In this document: piece after piece, positions 1 to 12,673 of the stretch
How positions within the stretch are numbered: the first letter of the stretch is position 1
Layout: every line of letters begins with the position of its first letter
NCBI GenBank assembly: GCA_002803225.1
Contig: NXFV01000700.1
Span: 1-64,000, forward strand
Origin: Gamarada debralockiae
Lineage: Eukaryota > Ascomycota > Leotiomycetes > Helotiales > Hyphodiscaceae
Direction of reading: 5' to 3'
Length of the DNA: 64,000 nucleotides
Made by a program: the position numbers and the translations under genes
The notes under the pieces: model-generated
Seen by the model: only the letters and a program-made list of their open reading frames with translations
Database searches by the model: none
What the model was told of the DNA's origin: nothing

Positions 1-3000
1 GGATGCATGTGTTTGGCCTCAGGCCATCTGTCATTTTCGGGTCAAGTTCGGCAGATGTGATCGATATAATATAGAAAATATTGCAAAGATGCATCTCAAG
101 CCATTGAACATCGAGATGTTCTATTTCGGGATATCGAATGAGCAGATGCTATTCCGGCCCAGATTTGCGCCTGCACACGTGCGGCTAGGTGAGCTGGCTC
201 CACCTGGGAAAGCGGCCTAACGCATGTAGGGAGTAGTGTGGGTGGTACCGTTTATGGGAGAATCGAGGTGTCCAGGAGGAGAAACGAGGACCAGCATCAG
301 CAGCCATCAGAACGAACGGAGGTTGGATCCAATTTGAGCACCACACCAATACCAAGTGAACCTTCCAGGGTAGGGAGCTCCGAATGGAAGCCGGAGAAGT
401 TGTGGCTAGCCAGTGGGGAAGCAGGCTGTTGAATGGGTGCTATTTTCGCGAGGCGCCTCATGCAGCCCATGCCCAACCGCCCCGCCCCTCGTGGCCACTA
501 TCTTATCCTATTGGCGTGCTCACTCACCTCGCAGAAGCAGGGGGACGGGCGATCCTGGCAGACTAAACCGGGTTGAAAAGCAAGAGGATGATCCTAAAAT
601 GGAGTCAAGGATACTTTTTTGTGTGGTGGCCTCTCACACACGATTCGAGTATCTTGAACGATCGCGGCGTGGGATCGGTCCCTTCCTGTCAAGGGTCCTT
701 ACCAGACTAGAACCGAGCTGGTCCATGCTTTCCGTAGGACAGCATATGCAGTATGCACGTCGATAGCAGACCGAAGCTACCCTTGTCTCTCAATCAGGCT
801 CTGCTTACCTGCATACCCGTCAACTGCTCTCACGGGCTTAATTGATTTCGTAACGGTCAACGACCATCTGCGCTCCGCAGAAGCTTCCCTTGGGCTTCGC
901 TGTCTGTGTCATGTACAATTTGAGCTCAGATGCTCAGCAGGGTTGGGATGTAGTGTCGGTCTGTGGTTCTCGGGCGATCCCCCATGCTATTCAAAAGTGG
1001 TTTGGCCATGGGAAATTCAAATCAGCCAGCTCGTAACGATACTTGAGGAAGTAGCTTCCGCAATGCCCACTTTCGGCTTGAATAGGAATGCCGAGTCAAG
1101 GACAAGCAAGTCTCGACTGAACGACAATTTTTCCAGTAAGCGAAGTCGGCACTGAGAAAGCCCTCACTCGTCAGTTCGCTCCATGAAATGTCCCCACCAG
1201 GAGGCGATCCTCGATATTCCGAATCTCAAATTCCTCGAATCGTGTAGCCGCAATGGGCGGTCAAGATGAGATTGGCCGATATGATGGCCAATGACAAGCT
1301 CGATGGACTGCCATTTTCTTCAAGTTCAACAAGTGGGTAAGACAAGGAGTGCATGCAAGCTCGGAGTCGGGCTGGGAGATGGTTGTCTGTTTTGGCAGGA
1401 GGCTGGAAGGGGGAAATCGCGTGATGTGACGGTGAGTGGTTGAGAAGACTTGATGTTGTGGTTGAAGCTGCATAGCGTGCATTAGCGCCAAAAATGCGGA
1501 AGCACGGGAGCCAACGATGCCAAAATCGCAGGGGGGCGGAGAGGGAAAGCTTTGGCCAAAGCTTGCTCTAGTTCCTCCAATCATGTGCTAAAGATTCTTA
1601 GCCCCGTTGCGGGGTGATGAGGCTTGCAGTTATCCCGGTCTGGCTTCATTTCATGCATTATCAACGATAGCGGGAGCATCAGTCACGCTTTGACCATTGG
1701 GAAGATATTTAAAGCAACATAATATCACCGAAACAGGGTCTTTTGCACACTATTGATTGCTAATTTTGTCCCTTTTTCAGCGGTTAATGTTGACAATAAC
1801 CGCCCGATTCAGTTCTATTTTTGACCTTTTCCACCACAACAATGTTGGTTAATTATCGAACTTTTCGATTTCCTCGTGCCCCCCACCTTCCACCTTTCAC
1901 CATGTCATGTGCTAGTTCCCGCTTTTCTCCCTCCCCTTCGAAAGTTCTTCTTGGCACCTCTTCGGACGGGTGGCCGCCCCCTGCAACATACCTCACGTTA
2001 ATCCCCACATCCCACCCTTATCAAGTACGCCACATCCTTATGATACTGTATGATACTGGGCACGATTTTATGATCTGATGGGATATGTGGAGTAAATGAT
2101 CCGTGTCTTTGAAGGCTTTGTGCATCTTTCTCGATCGAGGAATCTCTAATTTACTCGGATCCACTTGGAGAGGATTTTCATAGAATGCCGGACAGGGGCT
2201 TTTGAATCGTTCAATATGATTGGACAGTGTTACGAAATCCTCTTTTATGGATTTTGATATTGGATTCAAGCCCCTAGTACCCCGCCGTTCGCCAAAGCAT
2301 ATCAAATACTTTCATCACCACCTTAATCGTTCAACTTCGTTAAAGAGTTCCTCAATCGAAAATCTGGAACTGGGAACATGCATAAAATTTCGGAATGCGA
2401 TCTGTCAAAATGAAACTAGTTTGCGGACGAACTCTCCACAAAGTTCGTCGAAGCAGCCACATCCCATCTTCATCATCCAAGTCGAGTACGCGTCCGGACT
2501 CGCGATTCGATGGCTCAAAAACTCTCAACACCTCATAATACTGTCAATTAGTCAATTTGCTTCTCAGATAATGTCTCAACGAAGTCGGATCTTCTCCAAC
2601 TGACCTGCCGTGGAGGCAATTCAACAAGGAATCTCGCATGAGAATTCAATCATGTGAGGACGGTGTGAGCGCTTCTTCTTGAAGCAATTGGTCGGAGGCT
2701 TTCTGAGACCTGGAGAAACCGTTGATTCAGTCTCGGAGGACTTCTCAGAATGGAGAGGCCAGGGTTGCGCGTCGTAAATCCTCCGTTTCGTTGAGAGTAC
2801 AATGCTCTTGTAGCCAATACTTCGGTTTTGCGGGTAAGAACGGCAATGCGATATGTCTCGTGAAACCCTCAGCTTGCGAAGGATTTGAGAAGGAACACAT
2901 GACTTGAAAGAAAGGATTTCCTTTCCAACAAAGCTCTCACGAACCGTTCATTGTGAATCATTCGACAATTGAGAAAAATGTGGAAGACCATCACTTTCCA

Positions 3001-4228
3001 ACTTTTCAAGATGTGTAGTTGACATTACGGGTCGCACTCCACTACGTAGTACTATCAACTTCAACTGTCGTTCCTCTGCATATTCAGAACGCCACCATAT
3101 ATTCTTCAGCCATTGAGGAGTGGACGGGAATGCACATAACGGCACGAAATATCTCGCATGTTGGATGAACGCCATGATCCTAGGAAAGTGATGGGCAGCA
3201 ACGACGTTTTTATACTTCTGTATGAGCAGCCATTTAGATTGCTTTCCTGTGGGGTGAAACTGTTTGTTAGATCACGAATTTGTGAAGCCGCACTACGAAA
3301 CAAAAGACTCGACTAGAACCCCTCACCCCTTTTTGCGTCGTTGCGGGCTCAGCCGGTCCCTCTTACTGTAGATTTGGATCTGCGCAAACTACTGACTGAG
3401 TTCCCATCGGGCCGCTCCCATAGTCGGCCAATATTGAAAACCAAAAAGGGGTTTTTGAGAGTGAGAGCTTCTATAAACTATCATTGGCTTCATCTTCGTC
3501 CAGAGTATTTAGAGTTCTCATCTCTTCTGGCGGCCAAGGCACTTCTTTCCGCGTGCCGTCCCTCTCAGGAAAGGCTGGGCTTCTCACGATTGACGAATCG
3601 TAGTCAGCATCTGAGATAAAATAGCAAAAAAAGGCCGGCGCGTAACTGCTCACCTTTTCTATTAATGTGACCAATCATAAAAATAGCTGCAAAAATCGTA
3701 GAGCAACCTTGGAATATCATTGGCTTATAGCAAGCTCCTGTGGCCTCGCGTGCATCCGGAGCCTTCTCACTCGCAGTTGCGAGAGGGCCCCCGCGCATCC
3801 CGCATGCCATTCTGCACAGTAGTGCAGCCGAGCGAGTCAACGACCGCTCCTCCAGCCAACGGTGGGAGAAACCGCTCAGCGCTCAAGATAGTCACCACAG
3901 TCATTTATGCAGAACACTGAGCACAGGTCACAATGCAGACGGCCTTTTACTGGCATCATGCTGGCCATTAGCGCTTTGGCGGGCATCCCACAGATACTCA
4001 TGGTGGGTGAGCATGGATACATATACTCTGCTAGGCGCCGGCATCTTCAAAGCCCTTCCTCTTGATGTTTCTGACTTTTTGCGACATACAATCTTTGCAA
4101 CTTCTGCTATTTCCTAAATTTGCATCTCATCATACTCAGCATCATCATCTAGAAAGTTGACCGGCAACGGCAAAAGCTAGCAGTCTAGCAATTACTATCA
4201 CTATATACCCCACCAGATACCAGGCAAT
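1..4228. other. Gene-poor 5' stretch
   Basis: No supportable gene was found here. Open frames on both strands are short, most lack an ATG, none has a recognisable domain, and I could not join them through plausible introns. The last few hundred bases before 4229 should contain the promoter and leader of the SAM/PH gene. No transposon ends, tRNA boxes or long repeats were noticed by eye. Confidence 0.6.
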
Positions 4229-6686
4229 ATGGTACGCCTTTGAAACCCTCAGTCGCATTCCCCTCATACTGATATCAATCAGCCTCGCTCACAGTCATCA
4301 CCAATGACTCCCATCGATCCTAGAGTGGAGATGTTCCAAAAGGGACAACCACAGGATGCATTCTTTAACATGAAGGCGCTGGCGCCACGACCAATGTCCG
4401 ATGCAACAGAGATGTTCGACACAGACTTTGAGGACGATAGCGAGATAGAAGATAACTCACCACGGCTCAGTATGGGTTCAGTAAGTCTCCCACTCGTTGG
4501 CAGCCCTTCACCGCTGACATCTGCGACTTCAGACCGGCCGAAGAAGTGAAACAACAATATCATCCTTTGAAGAAGTACATACACCGAGTCCAAACACACA
4601 CGAGTTTGAAGGATTCAACTTTGAAATTGTTACAAAGAAAAAGCCTGTGGAGGGGCCAAGGGGACCACATCTATTCCGAAGTTCGGTCGACTCAACAGTT
4701 GAGGAGGACGATTATACTCTTGGCATGTCACCCATGACACCAAGGCCGTCGAGTTTACAAAGAGCGCAAATGGCACTGAACGCTCCACGAGTACCAGAGA
4801 TACCAGCACGTCATCGACCTCTCAGCTCATTAACCGATGCCGTTGAGGAGCTGAACTTAAACGAGGTTGCCATGTGGACACCACAACAAGTCGCAAGATG
4901 GATGTACGACGCTGGATTCGAGCCATCGATCGTTGAGAGGTTTGAGGACAACGACATTTCGGGAGCGATCTTGATCACTTTGAAGTTTGAGGATCTGAGA
5001 GAGCTTGATATCCCTTCCTTTGGACAGCGGACAAAGGTCTGGAACGAGATACACACTCTGCGGGGCAGTGCGCCAGGCACACCAAAGCCGCCAACTCCAA
5101 TCGAGGACGTTGCTTCGCCCTGCACAGAGTTCCACCGACCTTCGAGATCAACGTCGAGACGAGGCGACTGCGGATCTGATGAGGAGCCGAAGCGACACAA
5201 GAGCAAGAGACGGCATCGAAAGCAACACGATGTGATAACTCCACTCGAATCCGTCTCAATCGTCGGCATCGAGCAGCTCATGCCAAAGCCCCACAAGTGC
5301 TCCAAGGGCGAGAACTGTTCGAAATGGAGGAAGCAACAGCGCCTGATCGACAACTTCAAGAAGGAGCACCCAGTCAGCCCAGAAGGTGGACAAATATGGG
5401 TCGCTGGCGATCCAGGCAACCCACTCACTGCCGAGCCAGTTGAGATGGCCACTCGTCCCTTCTCAGACGCAGTCCCATCCGTCGTCGCCTCCTCAGATGT
5501 CCTAGGCCCCGGTGCCCTCCCTCCCTTCCGCCACCTAGAAGAAGCCAGCCTCCGCAACGTCCAGTCCCGCGATCCCCAAGACAACGTCAAGCAATTCCTC
5601 TCATTCCAACACATGGACACCAACCAAATGGCCTGGTCCTCCGAAGAACCCCCCACTCCACCTTACGAGATGTTCCCCACTCTTCCTTCACCACACAGCG
5701 GCCTTCGCGGGCTCCCCAGACTCGCAATCCCACCTCCCCGTCCCGCACCAGCACCGCGCTCTGCTTCCGCCAACGCCTTCTCCCCCTATCGCATGGAGCG
5801 GGCAGAAGCCATGTCCCCCGACCTCCGCAACGCAACCCAATCCCCCTCCAACACGGTCTACCGCTTCGGAACCCCCTTCTCTGAGATGGATATTCCCGTG
5901 ACCGCCATCCCACTCGGTCCCGTCTCTCGCGATGCCTCCCAGTCCGTTCCTCCCAACATGTCATACCGCCAGGCAGCTGGGCCACCAGTCAGTATGGCGC
6001 CCATCCAACGCACACAATCCCGCTCCTCTGCACGAAGACCATCCTTTGCTATGCCTCGCGTAGACGAAAACATCTCCACTGCACCACCAACACAAGTCGA
6101 CTTCCTTCCTCATCAAACCCAACCTCCTTACCAAGGACATCAGTATTCTTCGTCTGGGTCACCGGTCAAAGACCCGTCGATGCGAAGAGCAGACGACATC
6201 GCGCATTCCGGCTGGATGAAGAAGCGCAAAACAAAGATGCTCCGGCACGAATGGCACGAGCACCACTTCACGCTCAAAGGGACTCGTCTCGCCATGCACA
6301 AAGATGCTCGCGCTCTCGAAACATTGGAATACATCGATGTCGACGACTACGCCATCGCCTGCTCCTCCCTAGCCTCCGGCTCTAAACTCAACGCCGCTTT
6401 CAAAGCCATGAACATTTCGCGGGGCAACAAGGATAAGAAAGACGAAGCAGCATTCAGCTTCCAGCTCATCCCGGCAGCTATCGAAAAAGGTATTCGCTTG
6501 AGGAAGAGAGAAAGTGCGATGGTGAATGCTGAGGGTGGAAAGGATGGTGGCAAGGGGAAGACGCATTATTTTGCCGTGAGGAGCAGGGATGAGAGGATTG
6601 ATTGGATGAGGGAACTTATGCTTGCTAAGGCGTTGAAGCAGAAGAGTGAGGGGTATGAGGTTAATGTTAACGGCAATATGATCTAG
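4229..6686 (+). CDS. SAM and PH domain protein (Boi-like polarity/signalling protein)
   Basis: Model join(4229..4231, 4283..4480, 4533..6686) gives 784 residues. The first exon is only the ATG, followed by a GTACGC donor. The alternative is to start at the in-frame ATG at 4304. The second intron (GTAAGT, branch GCTGAC) is clear because phase continues exactly. A SAM domain lies around residues 177-240 (motif TPQQVARWMYDAGFEPSIVE), followed by basic and proline-rich linkers and a C-terminal PH domain around 621-765 (starts SGWMKKRK, ends in a tryptophan-containing helix, IDWMRELM). SAM+PH order resembles yeast Boi1/Boi2, which act in polarised growth and exocytosis, but I see no SH3 domain. 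The function is inferred from the family. The 3' end converges on CPA2. Confidence 0.85.
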
Positions 6687-7405
6687 GCGATCATACTACA
6701 TTCTTTTATAATGATGACTGTAGATGGGAGGGGCATTTGTTTATATTTTGCTTCTGAGCGAGCGGCATTTTGGGATTTGAGATTTGACGACTTGATTGCA
6801 GGCGGCATTATTGGGCGTTCTTTTGGTTAAGGGACAGGCACCCGGCTTCACTTCACTTGAAGGGGGTGAGATGGATTGGAAATAGAACACTCCTTATGGA
6901 TGAATACCTTAGTCTAATTTGAATGAAAGTTATGAACCATACTTATATGCCACCTGACTGTGTTTATAAAAAATGAAAATTAAAATATACTGAAACCTCA
7001 GCTCAGCAATGGACTTTCGGCTCCGTTATATCATGAGCCCTTGTGCTTCTGGCCAGTTTTGATACTGTTCCAACTGTGGCACCAGGATCTGGAGGGTTTC
7101 CCGGTTGGCTCATCCGATCGATTATGGGTGAAGTCCAGAGTCGAAGATATACCAGGTCATATCTATTGAGCGCTCGGAGCGGGTCTTGAAGGAAGCAGCG
7201 GCAGCAGTACTACCTCGCCAAGTTCTTTAGCTCATGATAAGGAACTGTCACTCTGAGCACAAACGGAAAAACACTTTTCATTTATCTTCAATATCAAACG
7301 AACCTAATCAATTTTTTTTAAACGGCCCTCCCCAGAATTGTTTTGCTTGCTCATATCTCCCAGGAAACGCCAGATATTAAACGATGGCAGCTGAGGCAAA
7401 TTCAT
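6687..7405. other. Convergent intergenic region, SAM/PH gene and CPA2
   Basis: Both flanking genes end here. AT-rich stretches near 6960-7000 and 7260-7325 may hold polyadenylation signals. I see no gene. Confidence 0.5.
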
Positions 7406-10400
7406 TTACAATGGCTTGCCACCGATGAAATCAGACCATCTACGGACTTCTCCTGGGATACCTTCCTTTCGGGGGAGTTTAACGCTCATGCATTGGGCGA
7501 AGAGCTCGGCAGTCTGCAGGATCCAATTAGCATATGTTTGAGTCCTGGTGGAGGTGATGAACTTACTTTAGGTTCCATAAACAAGGGCACGCCAAAGTCC
7601 ACTGCATTTCTGCGCATAACGTAGTCGACATCCAGAACGGTCTTTCCTCGGGCTTGAGCCAAGTTGAAAACACCGCGGATATCGTATTTCTGGAAGACTT
7701 CTCTCAAAGCTCGTTTGTCGTCTGTGGGGAATTCAATGACCTCGACGGAGACGTTGTTCTTGGCCGTCGATTCAAGGAAGTTCTTGACTTCCTTCTCAGC
7801 AGCGTAGAGTTTGTAGCCGAGAGGAGAGAGATAGTCGACAATAGTTGCGAGAACAGGCTTGGAGATGTCGCCACCGAACAAGAGACCCTCTCCTGGCTCT
7901 GGCATACGGAAATTCATAGTAGATTGCAGGGAAGCCCAGTATGCCTCAACAAGATCCTTTCCGAAACAGGCGATTTCACCAGTGGAAGACATTTCGACGC
8001 CTAAGAAGGGATCGGCGCCAGCGAGACGAGTCCAGGAGAATTGAGGCACTTTGGTGGCGAGGTAGTCGCGCTTAATGGCCATGAGATCGGTTGGTTCGGG
8101 GACGTCACGGCCGACGAGAGCTTTGGTGGCGACGTCAATGAAGTTGAGACCGAGAACTTTGCTGACGAAGGGGAAGGAGCGAGAGGCACGCAAGTTACAC
8201 TCGATGACCTTCAACTGAGGGAGCCCTCCGTTGGGATCTTTGGCCTTGATGATTTGCATGTTGAAGGGTCCAGTGATGCTCCAGGCCTTGGCGACCTTGA
8301 CGGCGATTTCCTTGATGCGGTCCATAGTGGTTTGATCGAGAGAGGCGGGAGGAAGAACAAGAGTTGCATCACCGGAGTGGACACCCGCTTGCTCGACGTG
8401 TTCGCTGACAGCGTGGATGATGAGCTTGCCATTGGATCCAACAGCGTCGACATCGATTTCTTGAGCGCCTTCGATGAACTTGGTGATAACGACTGGGTGA
8501 TCGGGAGAGACGTTACTGGCAGCCTCAAGCTTGTCCTTGAGCTCATCCTTGCTCCGGATGACAGTCATGGCGGCACCAGAGAGAACGTAACTAGGCCGGA
8601 TCAAGACAGGATAATTAACCTCGTCCGCGAAAGACTCGGCATCAGCAACTGAAGTGAGCTCTTTCCAGGCAGGTTGATCAACACCGATGCTGTCAAGGAT
8701 CTCGGAGAACTTTTGTCTGTCCTCGGCCTTATCAATATCTAGGGGGTTTGTTCCGAGAATCTTAGCACCACCAGTTTCTTGCAGACGAAGGGCAATGTTC
8801 TGAGGTAATTGACCACCGACAGAGACAACAACACCACTGGAAGCTTCAAGCTCGTAGATATCCATAACACGCTGTAAGATCTCGGAGTCAGTATTGCCTA
8901 ACAAGGTAGAATTTGGGGTTATGACACTGTCTCATGAGCTGTCTACTCCCAAGACAGGTCTAGAGAGTTTAAAACTCGCGAGACATCCGTAGTAGGAAAT
9001 TGTACTCCGAGAAATAGAGACACCTACCTCGTAGCTCAATTCCTCGAAGTAGAGTTTGTCGGCGCAGTCGTAGTCAGTAGAAAACGTCTCCGGGTTGTAC
9101 TAGGGAGAGTTAGCGATAGTAAGGGGTTGCTGACGGTAAAGAATTCGAGTCCAGAGGTCCAAATTAGCGATAGTAAGAGGTTGCTGACAGTAAAGATTTC
9201 GAGCAGGTCCGTCCATCTAGAGAGTAGGCGTATCCAGTCGGAAGATGAAATAAAAGTCTAACTTACATTGATCATAACAGTCTTTTTGCCCATGTCCTTG
9301 AGAGCGAGAGTAGCGCTTACAGCACACCAATCGAACTCAACTGAGCTTCCGATTCTGTAGACACCGCTGCCGAGGATAATTCTTTGAAGGGGAAATCAGT
9401 AATTGCTCAATCTTTATAGGAAGAGGATTTCGCCCCCAATACATACATTCCGTGGTCATCGAAGGATACGTCGTGAGAAGTCGCGTTGTAGGTGGTATAC
9501 TGTTCAGGATTTCGGAGTTAGCATAGCTTCTTCTGGAAAGGATTAAGAGTACCGAATTTGTTTCAGGAGAATCGAGGTGTTCCTCCAATCCTCGTTTCTC
9601 CTGAAAATTCTATAAGGGGAAGAAAAGAAGCCGAGAATACGAACCAAGTAGTTCGTGTCAGCAGGGAATTCAGCGGCGAGGGTGTCGATCTTCTTGACAA
9701 AAGGAGTAACACCGAAGCCCTTTCGGCGAGCTCTGACTTCATCCTCAGTGCTCCCAACCGCTTTGGCGATTTGCCTGTCCGAGAAACCCATCTTCTTGGC
9801 CTTCATCATGAGCTCCTTCTTCAGACCAAAGAGACTTCCAATATCCTCAAGTTCGTGAGTGCAATTAACGATGTTCTGAAGCTTGTACAAGAACCACTTG
9901 TCGATCTTGGTCAATTCATGCACACGCTCAACAGAGTAGTTCTCGTGAAGCATAGCTTGGCCAACAGCGAGCCATCGGCGGTCCGTAGGGTTTGCGAGTT
10001 CATAGTCGAGGTCTTTAAATTTGTCACCTTGGAAACCAATGAATCGGGGATCAACTTGACGGATAGCCTTCTGGATGGATTCTTCAAAAGTTCGACCAAT
10101 GGCCATCACTTCTCCGACCGACTTCATGGCGCTACCGATGTCACGCTTCACGTGCTGGAACTTAGCCAAATCCCATCGTGGGATTTTGGTGACGACGTAG
10201 TCAAGAGATGGCTCGAAGTTGGCTGTGGTGGTTTTGGTGACAGCATTAGGTAATTCTGGAAGAGCGTGACCAAGTCCGATTTTTGCAGCAGTATATGCAA
10301 GAGGATATCCAGTGGCCTTGGACGCAAGAGCAGAAGAACGAGAGAGACGAGCATTGACTTCGATGACGCGGTAGTCGAGTCCATCTGGCTGCAAAGCGTA

Positions 10401-11598
10401 CTGGACGTTACACTCACCTACCACACCCAAGTGACGGACGATCTTGATGGCAGCTGAACGGAGCATGTGATATTCCTCGTCACTCAGAGTCTGACTAGGA
10501 GCCACAACGATGGAGTCACCAGTATGGATACCAAGAGGGTCGAAGTTCTCCATGTTGCAGACCGTGATACAGTTGTTGCTTGCATCTCGGACCACTTCAT
10601 ACTCAACTTCTTTCCAGCCTTTGAGAGACTTTTCAACCAAGATTTGAGGAGACAAGGTAAGAGATCTTGCGGACAAATTTCGGAGCTCTTCCTCATTGTT
10701 TGCAAAACCAGAACCAAGACCTCCAAGAGCGTAGGCAGCACGGACGATAATTGGGTATCCAATGCCTTTAGCAGCCTCCAGAGCTTCGTCTACGGTACCG
10801 ACAGCAATCGACTGAGCAATTGGAATGTTGATTTCCCCAAGTGCTTTTGCGAAAAGGTCCCTGTCTTCACTGGTCTCCAGGGTCTTAATACTTGTACCCA
10901 AGACCTTGACTCCGTATCGCTCGAAAATACCCATACGCTCCATTTGTACACCAAGATTAAGGGCTGTCTGACCACCGAATGTGAGAAAAATGCCATCTGG
11001 TCTCTCGCGCTCGATAACGTATGTGACATATTCTGGGGTGACTGGGAGGTAGTAGACTTCATCGGAGAGGACGTGGGCGGTCTGGATGGTTGCGATGTTC
11101 GGGTTGATGAGGACGGAGGAAACGCCAGCTTCTTTCAAAGCTTTCAGAGCTTGAGATCCTGTGAACGAAGAAGTTAGCACATGGTCTTCAGAAAAATTGA
11201 GGATTTCCAGGAACTGTATATCCTCAAAGCATTGCCCACCGCCCTGTGACTCATATTCGTAGAGGAAGAATGTGCCTACCTGAATAATCGAATTCTCCTG
11301 CTTGTCCAATGCTCAAACCACCACTGCCAATGACTAAGACCTTCTTGACGTCAACAGGGTTTGCAGCTCCCTTCACAACACCACTTTCCAAGTATGCCTT
11401 CGCGCTTGGAGCAGTTTGGGTTTGCAAAGTTCTGGAGATTGAGAAAAGTCGAACGGAGCGGGCATGTTTACCAGCAGGCGTCTGGCTCTTAGCATAGAGA
11501 GTGGAAGATCGAGTGGTGAAAGCTCTGGTCGGAGCTGGTGATCGAACCTGGCGGAGGAGCGAGCCTGAGCGAGCTGCAAAGCGGCTGGAGAGAGACAT
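7406..11598 (-). CDS. CPA2: Carbamoyl-phosphate synthase, arginine-specific, large subunit
   Basis: Complement join(7406..7513, 7567..8871, 9028..9099, 9267..9381, 9447..9499, 9645..11158, 11280..11598) gives 1161 residues with phase conserved at all six introns. It makes carbamoyl phosphate from glutamine-derived ammonia, bicarbonate and two ATP for arginine synthesis, together with a separate small glutaminase subunit. The first about 75 residues are rich in Arg and Ser with almost no acid, which fits a mitochondrial presequence. The mature part begins near [20 protein letters not shown]. Two ATP-grasp halves follow; the joins restore conserved stretches such as [17 protein letters not shown] and [16 protein letters not shown]. 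There is no fused glutaminase or aspartate transcarbamoylase domain, which excludes the pyrimidine multienzyme. I chose the ATG at 11598; the frame runs further upstream but without another ATG. One intron carries a direct repeat. Confidence 0.95.
9110..9203. repeat. Imperfect direct repeat inside a CPA2 intron
   Basis: Two copies of about 40 bases (9110-9149 and 9164-9203) start TTAGCGATAGTAAG and end TTCGAG, with about three mismatches. They are 54 bases apart, and both lie in the intron 9100-9266. Without them the intron would be near the local norm of about 60 bases. Confidence 0.8.
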
Positions 11599-12673
11599 TG
11601 CGCAGGGCGCTGACTTCACTTGAATGTGCAGGACGTTCAATTACACTCCTGACACCGTTTCAGGCACGTTTGGATCGTTCAGTAGTCGTCAGTAATTCAG
11701 TTGTGGGAGGATTGGATCTTCCAAACTCCGCCCAAAAAGGTTGTTTGCGGTGAAGACTAGCTTCTGATAACGAATTTATTAGCGGGCGGAGGGTGAAAGA
11801 TACTTCAGAAGTTAAGTCTGGAGTTTTGAAGGCTCGAAGTCTCTCAGCATGGTCAATGAGGAAGAGTGGGCAAGATTGAGGATTACAATATTTGAGTTAG
11901 GAAGTTGTAGGTGTGTTTCGTTGGAGTGCTTTCTGAAGATTTTCTGCCCTCCGCTATTTTGTACCGTATTTTTTTTTAAATGGGACCCCTGTCAACAAAA
12001 GGGTCACCAGCGATGAAAACTTCAACTCGACCACATGAACAGAGGCATTCAACGCCTTACGACGGCAACTATTCCTATTCAAGGTGCGGGCACGCAAAAC
12101 AACCTTGGCGAGAGGCACTGAGGGCATGAATGAGATTCGATGCTTGTGAAATCTTCTCCAGCTACTGCAAACTAGCCGCAGAGCCTGCTGGCGAGCCTTG
12201 CAGACTTTTTGCTGCTGCATATGACGAGAGCGGGGAACGAATTGAGTCCAATGGTCTGCTGTATTTGGGCCTATGATGGCCCGTCAAGTGCTGGGAAAGT
12301 TCCGCGGTCCAATAGCATCAAATGGCGATTTGAAAACCAGGGTCGAAATGGTGGGATAGAATCTCATGATGAAAGAAGCTGGGCCTTTCCAGTCTGTTTC
12401 ACGTGTAGTTGAGAGGGTTTAATAATGAATGGAGGTGACACAATATTCAGCTATTCTCGTCTCAACTGAGGTGTCCCAGGAGAAATACAATTTCCTTGTG
12501 GTTTACAAGGAGAATCCTCTCATAAATACTTTCTCCCCCAGAAAATGCCTTCAAATTCCTCATTCACTATTGGCTGAGTTGAGGTCAGAGGTAAGGAGCA
12601 TTTGAGTACCCTCTGCAATTGTAGAGAGCTTCGTCGTCTGCGAGTGAGCAATTCTTTCTTTTCGTACCGTTAT
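11599..12673. other. Intergenic region between CPA2 and FRS2
   Basis: This holds the CPA2 promoter and leader at the 11.6-12 kb side and the FRS2 3' region at the other. No gene is supported. Confidence 0.5.

Noticed and set aside
1..4228. Possible transposon or RIP-degraded repeat in the gene-poor start
   Set aside because: No terminal repeats, transposase or polymerase similarity, or strong A/T bias could be seen by eye.
4811..5656. Long open frame antisense to the SAM/PH gene
   Set aside because: It overlaps conserved SAM-domain coding sequence on the other strand and has no recognisable protein features; it is a by-product of codon bias.
8041..11177. Several plus-strand open frames of 200-236 codons opposite CPA2
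   Set aside because: CPA2 is unambiguous on the minus strand. The antisense frames show no domains and composition expected of mirrored codons.
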